A DNA stretch of 64,000 nucleotides, taken from the NCBI GenBank assembly GCA_902786355.1, contig CADABZ010000002.1:112699-176698 (forward strand). Direction: 5' to 3'. A model generated the notes under the pieces. That model saw nothing but the letters and a program-made list of their open reading frames with translations. It did not search any database and was not told the origin of the DNA. The position numbers were made by a program, and so were the translations under genes. Numbering within the stretch: the stretch's first letter is position 1; each line of letters begins with the position of its first letter. This document shows, in pieces, positions 35,050 to 44,126 of the stretch. The stretch comes from an uncultured Eubacteriales bacterium. Lineage in GTDB: Bacteria > Bacillota > Clostridia > Peptostreptococcales > Anaerovoracaceae.

Positions 35050-36669
35050 ATGGAAAAAATAAAAACGGCAAAAATTCCAATAATACTGGCGTGCGTGATG
35101 CTTCTGCAGTGTCTTGCTCTCGGATACTGGCAGAGCCATCGGGGCAATTTCTATATTGACGAATTGTACTGTCTTGGCTATGCCAGCTCATATACGGCGG
35201 AATCAAGTTTCTATATCCCCGACAGCGAGATCTGGAAATATGACGCATGGATGGAGTCGGATGCTATTACGGATCTTCTGAAAGTAGATGAAAGCGAAAG
35301 CCTGAACGCGCTGCCGCTGTCAGAGAGGATCGGGCTGCTGCTTCACAAGAGGCAGTATATGGGGTTTCTGAATCTTATAATGTCTCATCTTGGCTATGAT
35401 GCTTCGTTCTATGAGATCGCCCGGCATGTCCTGATAATGAATATCCTTTTCTTCCTGTTAGCTGAACTGCTGCTGGCGTATATAGTCCGGAAACTCACAG
35501 GAAGTGACTGGATAATGCTGCTCAGCATCTTAATGTTCGGATCGTGCGGACTCATCATGGGCATGTGCGAGTACATCAGGTTTTACATGCTGGCAATAGC
35601 CCTGATGCTTGCCGTAATATGCTGTCATCTGAAGCTGTGGAATGAAGAAAACAAGATTAAATGCCTCGGATGGGAGATGGCAGGGTTTATCTGTGCGTAT
35701 TTCGGACTCAAGCATTCTGAATTCTTCTTTGTGATCTGTGGATTCTTCTTCTCTATATTCATCATCGGACTGCTGTGTAAGAGAAGATGGATCCCCGCTC
35801 TTCTCTATGTGCTCCCTCTTATGGCAGGGGTATACAAACTTATCTATCAGAAGACCAATCTCTTCTACATAGTGACGCATCTGTCAGAGTACGCGAAGCA
35901 GACTCATGGGCTGCCGCTTGTATCATATAAACTGACACACATTACATCGCAGCGGGTCGGGGAAACACTGCAGGCAATATATGGTGTCATCACTGACAAA
36001 TGGTTCGGATCGCCTGTTGTCATGGCAGGATTCATCATCCTGCTTGTTGCCGGTCTGTACTGTATCAGGAAGGCAGATAGAACAAATGAGAGGACCGGAA
36101 AGCCAGAAGCCTGCAGCAAAGGTTTCATGAGGATCCTCTTCGCAACAACGGTCCTGAGCATAACATTCAACTGCTTAGCAGATCTTCGGCTGGACAGGTA
36201 TCAGTCCTTCAACATAGTTCTGATGATGATCCTCTTGTGGTGCTGCATCGGAGCACTGAAGGACTCTTTCGGGGAAAACCGTTTTCTGATAGCCGTGGCA
36301 CTGATAACCATAGCCGGAGCGCTGATCAGCCAGCAGCCGGGCAAGATGCCGTTTCTGTATATAGAACAATATCCGCAGAAGGAAGTTTTTGAAGAGTACG
36401 AAGACAGAGACAATATCCTGTTTAAAGGGACTGATCGCTTTGCAGTATACGATACAACAGCGCATCTTGGCAGAGGGACCAGAATGCTTGCGCTCAGACC
36501 GGAAACGCCGCTCGATGCAGTCCAGGATCTGCAGGAAGAGTTCCTTGCATGGGATGTTATCTCAGACGAGTCCGGCAAGATGCAGAAGGAACTTGATAAC
36601 CTGGGATATGGCTATGAAATGATCGCATCGACACATATCAGCGATGTGTATCTGTGCACGAAGAAATGA
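35050..36669 (+). CDS. GT-C (PMT/ArnT-like) membrane glycosyltransferase
   Basis: A 539-residue protein with about 10-11 membrane helices. The first external loop has NFYIDELYCLGY, where the D-E pair fits the catalytic acid position of GT39-type enzymes. The C-terminal soluble domain (about residues 440-539) is small and alpha/beta. It probably uses an undecaprenyl-phosphate sugar, consistent with the GtrB/GtrA genes just before. Its stop overlaps the next start by four bases (ATGA), so translation is coupled. Confidence 0.83.
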   Translation: MEKIKTAKIPIILACVMLLQCLALGYWQSHRGNFYIDELYCLGYASSYTAESSFYIPDSEIWKYDAWMESDAITDLLKVDESESLNALPLSERIGLLLHKRQYMGFLNLIMSHLGYDASFYEIARHVLIMNILFFLLAELLLAYIVRKLTGSDWIMLLSILMFGSCGLIMGMCEYIRFYMLAIALMLAVICCHLKLWNEENKIKCLGWEMAGFICAYFGLKHSEFFFVICGFFFSIFIIGLLCKRRWIPALLYVLPLMAGVYKLIYQKTNLFYIVTHLSEYAKQTHGLPLVSYKLTHITSQRVGETLQAIYGVITDKWFGSPVVMAGFIILLVAGLYCIRKADRTNERTGKPEACSKGFMRILFATTVLSITFNCLADLRLDRYQSFNIVLMMILLWCCIGALKDSFGENRFLIAVALITIAGALISQQPGKMPFLYIEQYPQKEVFEEYEDRDNILFKGTDRFAVYDTTAHLGRGTRMLALRPETPLDAVQDLQEEFLAWDVISDESGKMQKELDNLGYGYEMIASTHISDVYLCTKK

Positions 36670-37424
36670 TGAATAAAGGACAGATAAGATCAGATAACGG
36701 AAATGATAATACCAGCCTGTCGATCGTAGTTCCTGTATACAATGAGGAGGGCAGCATCGCCGCTCTCCACGAAGAGATCGTCAGGATGTGTGAAGCCCAT
36801 GCGGGAAAGGATTTACCGACGTCATGGGAGATCATTTTCGTGGATGACGGATCGGAAGACAGGACGGCTGAGATATGCAGTCAGCTTCAGCCGCTTATAT
36901 ATATCAGACTTGACAGCAACTGCGGGCAGACCGCTGCGATGGACCGTGGCTTCAAGGCTGCAAAAGGGGATTATATCGCGGCACTCGATGCAGACGGGCA
37001 GAACGATCCTGCTGACATCCCGCGCATGCTTAAATATCTTACAGACAACGATCTCGATGCGGTGTCAGGCTGGCGGAAGAAACGCCGAGACTCCTACGGT
37101 AAGAGAAGGGCGTCACTATACGCGTATCTGTTAAGGCAGCTGATGGTACATGATGGTATACATGACAGCGGGTGCACACTCAAAGTGTACAGGAGAGAAT
37201 GCTTCAGTGATCTGACTCTCAGATATGATCAGCATCGTTTCATTCCGGCGATCCTGAAAATCCGGGGCTTCAGGATCGGAGAGATAGAAGTCAATCACAG
37301 AGAACGGACTGCCGGGACAAGCAAGTATGATCACAGACGTTTTGTCAGAGGTATCAGGGATCTTGTCCGGATCAGAGCAATGCCCCGCGGGAATATAAAA
37401 AGCAGGAAGAAAGGGAACGAATGA
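36666..37424 (+). CDS. GT2 family glycosyltransferase (DPM1-like, soluble)
   Basis: A 252-residue enzyme that starts at the ATG overlapping the previous stop (36666). It shows VVPVYNEEGSIA, DDGSEDRTAE, and ALDADGQNDP as donor/metal motif, with SGWRKKRRDS and GCTLKVYRRE typical of dolichyl/undecaprenyl-phosphate sugar transferases. It lacks the C-terminal membrane helices of GtrB. Linked by 4-base overlaps at both ends to its neighbours. Likely makes a second lipid-linked sugar donor or adds a sugar to the growing chain. Confidence 0.88.
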   Translation: MMNKGQIRSDNGNDNTSLSIVVPVYNEEGSIAALHEEIVRMCEAHAGKDLPTSWEIIFVDDGSEDRTAEICSQLQPLIYIRLDSNCGQTAAMDRGFKAAKGDYIAALDADGQNDPADIPRMLKYLTDNDLDAVSGWRKKRRDSYGKRRASLYAYLLRQLMVHDGIHDSGCTLKVYRRECFSDLTLRYDQHRFIPAILKIRGFRIGEIEVNHRERTAGTSKYDHRRFVRGIRDLVRIRAMPRGNIKSRKKGNE

Positions 37425-38638
37425 AGAGGATCGCTCTTGTCGTGAATACACTCTCATCCGGAGGAGCTGAGCGCGTCGCAGCAAATCTCAGCAGAGAACT
37501 GTCCGGCAGTTATGATGTGGATATAGTTCTGAATGACAGTGTGAACATAAGCTATCCTTATGCAGGCGAGATCATCGCGGTCGGCATGCCTCCGGACAAG
37601 GACAGATCAGGCTCTGCTTACCAGATCGCCGCGCTGATAAGACGGACTGCCTTGCTGCGCAGACTTAAGAGAGAGAAAAAATATGCGGCTGTATTATCTT
37701 TTTCTGATAACACTAATCTTTCCAACATTCTAAGCGGCTCGAAGTATGGAAAAACGATCATATCGATCAGATATTCCCTGACTGGCAAAGAGCTGAGTGA
37801 GGGCAGAAAAGACTTCCTGAGGAGAGCTGTTCTCAGGATATGCTGCCGCTTTGCAGATTCAGTCGTATGCTGCTCAGGAGAGATCAGAGATCAGATAGAC
37901 AGAGCGCATTACTGCAGTAAAGACAAGCTTGAAGTCATATATAACGGTATCAGTAAAGTTCAGAGTATTGAAAAGAGCGGCCGGGAGCGCTCTCTGAATA
38001 ATAAATCCAGAATCATAACGATTGGCAGGCTGTCTGAGCAGAAGGCCCAGTGGCATCTTCTCTTCGCTTTGAGAGAGCTCACAGACAGAGGTTTAAGAGC
38101 GGAGCTGATTATACTGGGTGAAGGTAAGCTGAGACAGCAGCTTGAAAAGCTGAGCAGAGCCCTTGGTGTAGACGGAAGTGTATCGATGCCAGGATGGATA
38201 GAACATCCCGAAAGCTTCATGAGATCAGCGAACGTGGCGGCGTTCACATCGACATTCGAAGGCTTCAGCAACGCGATAGCGGAATGCCTGTCATATGGGA
38301 TCCCGTGCGTATCGACAGATCATACTACCGGAGCGAGGGAACTGCTCGCTCCTGACACACGTCCTCAGGATAAGATCAGCGATCATATAGAATACGCAAG
38401 GTATGGGATCCTTGTGCCTGTGTGTTCTGGCGGTATCGATGAAACGATCAGCTCCGGAGACGATACCGGCACCTGCCGCGAAGCGTCCTTCGAGGAGAAG
38501 CTTCTTGCTGACGCCTTGCAGGAAATACTTACAGATACAGATCTCAGTGAGCGTTACAGAAAGGCAGGAGAGGACAGAGCGAAGCAGCTGTCATGGGAAG
38601 CTGCGGCAGAACAATGGGCGGAGATCATAGAGAGATGA
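37421..38638 (+). CDS. GT4 family glycosyltransferase
   Basis: A 405-residue GT-B enzyme. The N terminus has LVVNTLSSGGAERVAANL, the usual first Rossmann motif. The C-terminal half has IITIGRLSEQKAQWHLL and FTSTFEGFSNAIAECLSYG, which supplies the E-x7-E donor-binding pair. It is a retaining transferase that builds the polymer repeat in the cytoplasm; the sugar cannot be told from sequence. It overlaps the previous and next genes by 4 bases. Confidence 0.92.
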   Translation: MKRIALVVNTLSSGGAERVAANLSRELSGSYDVDIVLNDSVNISYPYAGEIIAVGMPPDKDRSGSAYQIAALIRRTALLRRLKREKKYAAVLSFSDNTNLSNILSGSKYGKTIISIRYSLTGKELSEGRKDFLRRAVLRICCRFADSVVCCSGEIRDQIDRAHYCSKDKLEVIYNGISKVQSIEKSGRERSLNNKSRIITIGRLSEQKAQWHLLFALRELTDRGLRAELIILGEGKLRQQLEKLSRALGVDGSVSMPGWIEHPESFMRSANVAAFTSTFEGFSNAIAECLSYGIPCVSTDHTTGARELLAPDTRPQDKISDHIEYARYGILVPVCSGGIDETISSGDDTGTCREASFEEKLLADALQEILTDTDLSERYRKAGEDRAKQLSWEAAAEQWAEIIER

Positions 38639-39567
38639 TGATTCCGGAAAAAGTAAGAAAAAACAATATATTGTTCGGCTGCTATCTGCTGTCGGAAAAG
38701 GTCAGCGGCATTATTCCGGACGAACTCTTTCTGAAGCTTAAATACGCATGGGTATTTCGCCGCAGGCTCGATACACAGGCTCCTCTCACATACAATGAGA
38801 AAATTCAGTGGATCAAGCTTAATTACAGGCCTCCGCTTTTAACGAAGCTGTCGGATAAACTCGGCGTAAGAAGCTATGTATCGGACAGGATCGGCGCAGA
38901 ACATCTTGTCCCTCTGCTTGGAGCATGGGACAGCTTCGACAAGATAGCGTTCGAAGATCTGCCGGAAAAATTCATATTGAAATGCACGCATGACAGCGGC
39001 TCGGCCACAGCTTTCACCGGCGATCCGGATACAGATATAAAGAAGATCAGGAAACACATTAATATGAGGATGCGGAGGAATTACTACCTTCACAGCCGGC
39101 AATGGTCTTATAAACATGTCAGGCCGATGATCATTGCAGAACCTGTCCTCTCATGTGCAGATGGAAGGCCTTTTGTGGAATATAAAGCATTCTGCTTCGG
39201 CGGCAGGGCAGAGTGGATAGCAGTCTGTAAGGGAAAGGCAGGGACAAAGGAAAGAACCAACGATATCTACAACAGAGGACACGGCTTTATAGATATGAGA
39301 ATGAGCCGCCCGAATTCTGAGGGGGATCATGATCAGAGGCCGGAATGCTGGGATAGTGTGATAGAGCTCTCTGAAAAACTGTCGGAAGGAATCCCTCACG
39401 CGAGAGTCGATTTCTACGACATAGACGGCAGGCTCTATTTCAGCGAGATAACACTGTATCCGGACGGAGGGTTTGTCCGGTTCGATCCGCCGGAATGGGA
39501 TCGGATATTCGGAGAAAAGCTGATTCTTCCGGAGCCTGCGGTAGAAAAAAGAACAGAACGAAAATGA
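38635..39567 (+). CDS. TupA-like ATP-grasp enzyme
   Basis: A 310-residue protein starting at the ATG that overlaps the previous stop. It matches the TupA-like ATP-grasp family: LKYAWVFRRRLDTQAPLTYNEKIQW, with the family's NEKIQW hallmark, then KLSDKLGVRSYV, LLGAWDSFDKI, KCTHDSGSA, and the acidic metal-binding DFYDIDGRLYFSEIT. TupA is named from teichuronopeptide synthesis in alkaliphilic bacilli, where an amino-acid polymer is linked to polyglucuronate. In this cluster with UDP-glucuronate genes it may join an amino acid or peptide to a uronic-acid residue. Substrate is inference. Confidence 0.9.
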   Translation: MMIPEKVRKNNILFGCYLLSEKVSGIIPDELFLKLKYAWVFRRRLDTQAPLTYNEKIQWIKLNYRPPLLTKLSDKLGVRSYVSDRIGAEHLVPLLGAWDSFDKIAFEDLPEKFILKCTHDSGSATAFTGDPDTDIKKIRKHINMRMRRNYYLHSRQWSYKHVRPMIIAEPVLSCADGRPFVEYKAFCFGGRAEWIAVCKGKAGTKERTNDIYNRGHGFIDMRMSRPNSEGDHDQRPECWDSVIELSEKLSEGIPHARVDFYDIDGRLYFSEITLYPDGGFVRFDPPEWDRIFGEKLILPEPAVEKRTERK

Positions 39568-40634
39568 AGAATTTGATGTTCATTGTCTCAAGTCTGGCCG
39601 GCGGCGGCGCTGAACGCGTGACGGTCAATCTGTGCAGCGCACTTTGCGCGAGATATGATGTGACGCTTGTCACGCTTTTTTCCAATGCAGACAGCTACAC
39701 GCCGGACAAGAGAGTTAAGATCGTTCGTTATTCTGACTATGTACAGAAGAAGCCGTGGATCATCAGGAAGGCAATGAAGGCGGCGGGATATCTGCCCAGA
39801 TTCATATGGGTCAGATCTGTCAAGAAGGCTGTAAAACCTGCCGCAACGGTAAGCATGCTGTCCTTGCCTAACATCATCAACGCGGCTGTAAGCTGCGGCG
39901 ACTTCAGGATCGTTTCAGAGCGGGCGGATCCTGAGGTTATAGGCGGCAGATATATGCGGTATGCCAGGCTTGCCATGGAGGGAGCGGATCATGTGGTCTT
40001 CCAGTCGAAGAGAGTACAGAATATGTTCCCGCACAGGATACAGCGCAAAAGCTCAGTTATCCTGAACCCTGTCGCTGTAGAAGTCCGTGCATCGGAACAG
40101 AAGGAAAAAAGAATAGTCACAGCAGGCAGACTTACAGATCAGAAGAATCACAGGCTGCTTATCCGGGCGTTTGCCCGCTTCAGCGAGAGCCATCCTGATC
40201 ATGTTCTGGAAATATACGGCAGCGGACCGCTGAAGGAAGATCTTGAAATAATGTCAGCAGCACCGGAACTATCCGGCAGAGTGAGGCTGATAGAATTCTC
40301 GCATGATCTTCATGAGAGGATCCGCAGCGCGGAGATGTTTGTGCTTTCGTCTGATTTCGAAGGCCTGTCGAACGCTCTCCTTGAAGCGATGATGATGGGG
40401 CTTCCGTGCATTTCAACAGACTGCGCCGGATCAGATGAGGTGATCATCAGCATGAAGAACGGGATACTGGTGCCCGCCGGAGATGAGGAAGCCCTGAAGG
40501 AGGCCATGACAAGGCTCGCTGATGATGCAGAGCTGAGAGAAAGAATAGCTGATGAAGCACAGAAGTCATCGCAGAGATTCCATGCAGACACAGTAACAGA
40601 CCAGTGGATAAAACTGATCGAAGAGAACAGCTGA
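39564..40634 (+). CDS. GT4 family glycosyltransferase
   Basis: A 356-residue GT-B enzyme that starts at the ATG overlapping the TupA stop. N terminus: MFIVSSLAGGGAERVTVNL. C-terminal half: IVTAGRLTDQKNHRLLIRAF and VLSSDFEGLSNALLEAMMMG. Strong likeness to the transferase at 44127 (shared QKN-x-LIRAFA and EGLSNALLE-MMMG-PCIST) suggests the two arose by duplication and use similar donors. Cytoplasmic; builds the exported polymer. Confidence 0.92.
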   Translation: MKNLMFIVSSLAGGGAERVTVNLCSALCARYDVTLVTLFSNADSYTPDKRVKIVRYSDYVQKKPWIIRKAMKAAGYLPRFIWVRSVKKAVKPAATVSMLSLPNIINAAVSCGDFRIVSERADPEVIGGRYMRYARLAMEGADHVVFQSKRVQNMFPHRIQRKSSVILNPVAVEVRASEQKEKRIVTAGRLTDQKNHRLLIRAFARFSESHPDHVLEIYGSGPLKEDLEIMSAAPELSGRVRLIEFSHDLHERIRSAEMFVLSSDFEGLSNALLEAMMMGLPCISTDCAGSDEVIISMKNGILVPAGDEEALKEAMTRLADDAELRERIADEAQKSSQRFHADTVTDQWIKLIEENS

Positions 40635-40639
40635 AAAAC

Positions 40640-41803
40640 ATGAATATCCTGATCGTATCACATGAATATCCGCCGGTCGGCGGTGGCGGAGCCAGCGCGT
40701 GCCAGGCTCTTTCGGAAGCTTTTGCCCGCAAAGGCCATCGCACGCATGTCCTGACTGTCAGCTATGGGCAGCACGCTTCATCTGAGATCAGCCATGACGG
40801 CAGACTTAAGGTCACACGGGTCGATGCGAAACGCCGCTCGCCTGACAGCGCCGGTGCAGCCGAGCTTCTCGATTATCTGAGAAAAGCTGCCAAAGCCGCA
40901 GACAGGATCGTTCCGGCAGAGCATTTTGATATATGTCTGTGTTTCTTCGGCATACCCGGAGGGGTGCTGGCAAGGAATCTCAGGAGGAAATACGGACTTA
41001 AGTATATCGTCAGGATGGGCGGCGGAGATATTCCGGGTTTCCAGGAGCGGTTCAAAGCGCTCTACAGGATGACAGAGCCTGAGCTGCGCCTGATCTGGCG
41101 GGATGCAGAGGCTCTGGTCTGCAACAGCTCGGGATTGAAAGAGCTGGCGGAGGAATTCTGCGGCAGATATCCGATACAGGTCATACCTAACGGAGTGGAT
41201 GCGGAGAAGTTCCATCCGGAAGAGTGCGTGAACTCGTCGGCAGGGACAGACAGAGTGGAGCTTCTGACTGTATGCAGACTTATCCCGAGAAAGGGGCTTC
41301 AGGATCTGATCCCGGCGTTAAAGAATATAGAAGAAAAGACCGGCAGGAAGATCCGGTGGACTATCGCAGGAGATGGCCCTTACCGGGATCATCTGGAGAG
41401 CCTGGCGATAGAAAACGGGACACTGGACCGCATAGTTTTCGCAGGTCATAAGGATCGCGAGGAAATCAGTCAGCTGTGCAGGAAAGCGGATATATTTGTT
41501 TTTCCGTCGCAAAAGGAAGGGATGCCTAACGCTGTCCTTGAGGCGATGGCTGCAGGGCTGCCGGTCGTCATGAGAAAAGACTGCCAGGGTGCTGCTGAGC
41601 TGATCTCTGACAACGGAGCCGCGTCAGAGCGAAGCATAGCCGGAACGCTCAGCGATGTGATTGCCATGGGGCCGGACCGGTGGAAGGAAATGGGACAGGC
41701 GAGCCGCAGAATAGCAGCGGAAAGCTATGCGTGGAGCCATATCGCGGACAAGTATATCGAGCTGATGGAAGAGATCATTTCACAGGGACAGACGAATGGG
41801 TAA
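40640..41803 (+). CDS. GT4 family glycosyltransferase
   Basis: A 387-residue GT-B enzyme. ATG 40640 precedes MNILIVSHEYPPVGGGGASA, the expected first strand and glycine loop of this subfamily. An upstream GTG inside the previous gene is less likely. The C-terminal part has LLTVCRLIPRKGLQDLI and VFPSQKEGMPNAVLEAMAAG, with the E-x7-E pair. Overlaps the next gene by 8 bases. Adds one sugar in the repeat; donor unknown. Confidence 0.9.
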   Translation: MNILIVSHEYPPVGGGGASACQALSEAFARKGHRTHVLTVSYGQHASSEISHDGRLKVTRVDAKRRSPDSAGAAELLDYLRKAAKAADRIVPAEHFDICLCFFGIPGGVLARNLRRKYGLKYIVRMGGGDIPGFQERFKALYRMTEPELRLIWRDAEALVCNSSGLKELAEEFCGRYPIQVIPNGVDAEKFHPEECVNSSAGTDRVELLTVCRLIPRKGLQDLIPALKNIEEKTGRKIRWTIAGDGPYRDHLESLAIENGTLDRIVFAGHKDREEISQLCRKADIFVFPSQKEGMPNAVLEAMAAGLPVVMRKDCQGAAELISDNGAASERSIAGTLSDVIAMGPDRWKEMGQASRRIAAESYAWSHIADKYIELMEEIISQGQTNG

Positions 41804-42866
41804 GAAGATCGAAACAGAGGGAAAAACAATACTCGTCACAGGATCGCCCGGGTTTATCGGCGCCGCCCTTGTGAAGAGGCTGCTCAGAGAGTGTGGCTCA
41901 GGGCATATCATCAGCCTTGACAACATGTGCGACTATTACGATACTGCGCTCAAGGAGCACCGCCTTGCCGGAATAGAGAAAGCTTCGGAAGTCTGCGGTG
42001 CGAAGCATACTTTCATCAGAGGATCTATTGCAGACAGCGTGCTTATCAGAAGGGTATTTGAAGAATACCGTCCGGATATAGTCGTCAACCTCGCCGCGCA
42101 GGCAGGGGTCAGGTATTCGATAGATCATCCGGACACTTATATCGAATCCAATATAATCGGCTTCTATAACATTCTGGAAGCATGCAGGCACAGCTATGAT
42201 AACGGATCCGAAGGAGTAAGACATCTGGTATACGCTTCTTCAAGCAGTGTCTATGGGGGCAATACAGAGATCCCATATTCTGTTGAAGACAAGACTGATA
42301 TGCCGGTGAGCCTCTATGCCGCTACTAAGAAGTCAGATGAACTTCTTGCTTATGCATATTCGAAGCTCTACGGGATACCTGCGACAGGGCTGAGATTTTT
42401 CACGGTATACGGTCCGGCCGGCAGACCGGATATGTTCTACTATTCAGCAACCGAAAAGCTGAGAAGAGGTGATGCGATCACCCTCTTCAACTACGGAAAC
42501 TGCAGAAGAGATTTTACATATATAGACGATATCATCGAAGGGCTTCTGAGAGTATTAAAGAGTGCACCTGAAGAGAATGGCAGCTTATCCGCAGCTCATG
42601 CAGTATATAACATAGGCGGGGGAAATCCGGTAGAGCTTACCGAATTCGTATCAGTTCTGACAGAAGAGCTTATACGGGCCGGGATCCTTCCGGAAAGGTT
42701 TGATCTGACAGAGCATGTCCGGATGGCCGGGATGCAGCCGGGGGATATGACTGAGACATATGCGGATACTGAAGCTTTTGAGCGCGATTTCGGATTCACT
42801 CCGGAGACAGAGATCAGAGCAGGGCTGAGAACCTTCGCCGAATGGTATAGCATGTACGTACAGTGA
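41796..42866 (+). CDS. UDP-glucuronate 4-epimerase-like SDR enzyme
   Basis: A 356-residue NAD-dependent epimerase: VTGSPGFIGAALV (NAD binding, with P for A in the usual GAAGFIG), LDNMCDYYD, ASSSSVYG, the catalytic Y-x-x-x-K in LYAATKKSDE, and RFFTVYGPAGRPDMF. The DNMCDYYD and GRPDM motifs point to the UDP-glucuronate 4-epimerase branch over GalE. With the UDP-glucose dehydrogenase encoded next, it would make UDP-galacturonate from UDP-glucose. Overlaps the upstream GT4 gene by 8 bases. Confidence 0.88.
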   Translation: MGKKIETEGKTILVTGSPGFIGAALVKRLLRECGSGHIISLDNMCDYYDTALKEHRLAGIEKASEVCGAKHTFIRGSIADSVLIRRVFEEYRPDIVVNLAAQAGVRYSIDHPDTYIESNIIGFYNILEACRHSYDNGSEGVRHLVYASSSSVYGGNTEIPYSVEDKTDMPVSLYAATKKSDELLAYAYSKLYGIPATGLRFFTVYGPAGRPDMFYYSATEKLRRGDAITLFNYGNCRRDFTYIDDIIEGLLRVLKSAPEENGSLSAAHAVYNIGGGNPVELTEFVSVLTEELIRAGILPERFDLTEHVRMAGMQPGDMTETYADTEAFERDFGFTPETEIRAGLRTFAEWYSMYVQ

Positions 42867-42880
42867 AAGAGGTGGATGCA

Positions 42881-44104
42881 GTGAGAATAACAGTTGCCGG
42901 AGTCGGTTTCGTAGGGCTGTCTATGGCCGTCCTGCTTGCACAGGAACATGAAGTCACAGCTATAACAACAACAGAGTACAAGGCTGAAATGCTTAATGAT
43001 CTCCGCAGTCCGATCAAAGACGATGAGATCGAGAGGTTCTTCAGCGAAGCTAAGAAAGGGCGCCGAAGGCTGGATCTGAAAGTCACAACAGACAAAAGCT
43101 CAGCATACAGCGGGGCAGAACTTGTTATAATTGCCGTTCCGACAGACTATAACGAGGATCTGCATGAGTTCGATACCGGGGCCGTAGAGGATGCTATAGA
43201 GCAGGCTCTTAAGATCTGTCCTGATGCACCTATCGTCATAAAATCCACGATCCCGATCGGTTATACAGATAAAGTGCGTGACAGGTATAAGGCAGACAAC
43301 ATCCTTTTCAGTCCGGAATTTCTCAGAGAATCGAAGGCTCTGTATGACAATCTGCATCCAAGCAGGATCATCGTCGGCGCGCATGAGGGAGAGCGGGCTG
43401 CTGCGGAGAAGTTTGCCGCTGTACTTGCGAGCGCCGCGAGGGTCGAAGAGGACCGTGAAGGGCTGCCACACAGAGAGATCCCTGTCCTGATAGTCAGTCC
43501 GGCGGAAGCGGAAGCTGTCAAGCTGTTTGCCAATGCGTATCTGGCCGCCAGAGTGAGCTTCTTCAATGAACTCGATACTTTTGCGATGACAAAGGGACTG
43601 GATACCGGAAATATAATAAAAGGAGTCTGCCTTGATCCGCGTATCGGTGATCACTACAACAATCCTTCGTTCGGATATGGAGGATACTGTCTTCCTAAGG
43701 ATACAAAACAGCTTCTGGCTGATTATGAAGGGATCCCGCAGAGCATGATGGGGGCGATCGTAAGCAGCAATGTGATCCGCAAACAGTTCATAGCAGACGA
43801 TATCAAAGCAGAAGCTCCTGAAGTTGTGGGAATATACAGGCTGACCATGAAGACCGATTCGGATAATTTCAGAGCATCGGCGGTGCAGGATATCATCCGT
43901 GATCTTATCGCTGAGGGCAGGAAAGTCATCATATATGAACCTGTACTTGAGGACGGAGCCAGTTATCTCGGAGGAACGGTCGTAAACGATCCTGAAAGAT
44001 TCAGGGCAGAGAGCGATGTCATCGTAGCAAACAGATGTCAGGATGATGCGCTGAAAGATGTATCATATAAATTATATACAAGGGATCTGTTCAGAAGAGA
44101 CTGA
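42881..44104 (+). CDS. ugd: UDP-glucose 6-dehydrogenase
   Basis: A 407-residue enzyme that oxidises UDP-glucose to UDP-glucuronate with NAD+. The GTG at 42881 is chosen because AAAGAGGTGG lies just upstream and MRITVAGVGFVGLSMAVLL is the family N terminus; a GTG at 42863 overlapping the previous stop is the alternative. Motifs: GVGFVGL (NAD), STIPIGYT, FSPEFLRESKAL, and SFGYGGYCLPKDTKQL with the catalytic Cys. The length is typical. It supplies the uronic acid for the cluster, with the epimerase directly upstream. Confidence 0.94.
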   Translation: MRITVAGVGFVGLSMAVLLAQEHEVTAITTTEYKAEMLNDLRSPIKDDEIERFFSEAKKGRRRLDLKVTTDKSSAYSGAELVIIAVPTDYNEDLHEFDTGAVEDAIEQALKICPDAPIVIKSTIPIGYTDKVRDRYKADNILFSPEFLRESKALYDNLHPSRIIVGAHEGERAAAEKFAAVLASAARVEEDREGLPHREIPVLIVSPAEAEAVKLFANAYLAARVSFFNELDTFAMTKGLDTGNIIKGVCLDPRIGDHYNNPSFGYGGYCLPKDTKQLLADYEGIPQSMMGAIVSSNVIRKQFIADDIKAEAPEVVGIYRLTMKTDSDNFRASAVQDIIRDLIAEGRKVIIYEPVLEDGASYLGGTVVNDPERFRAESDVIVANRCQDDALKDVSYKLYTRDLFRRD

Positions 44105-44126
44105 GCTGCATCGGGAGATACCGCGT

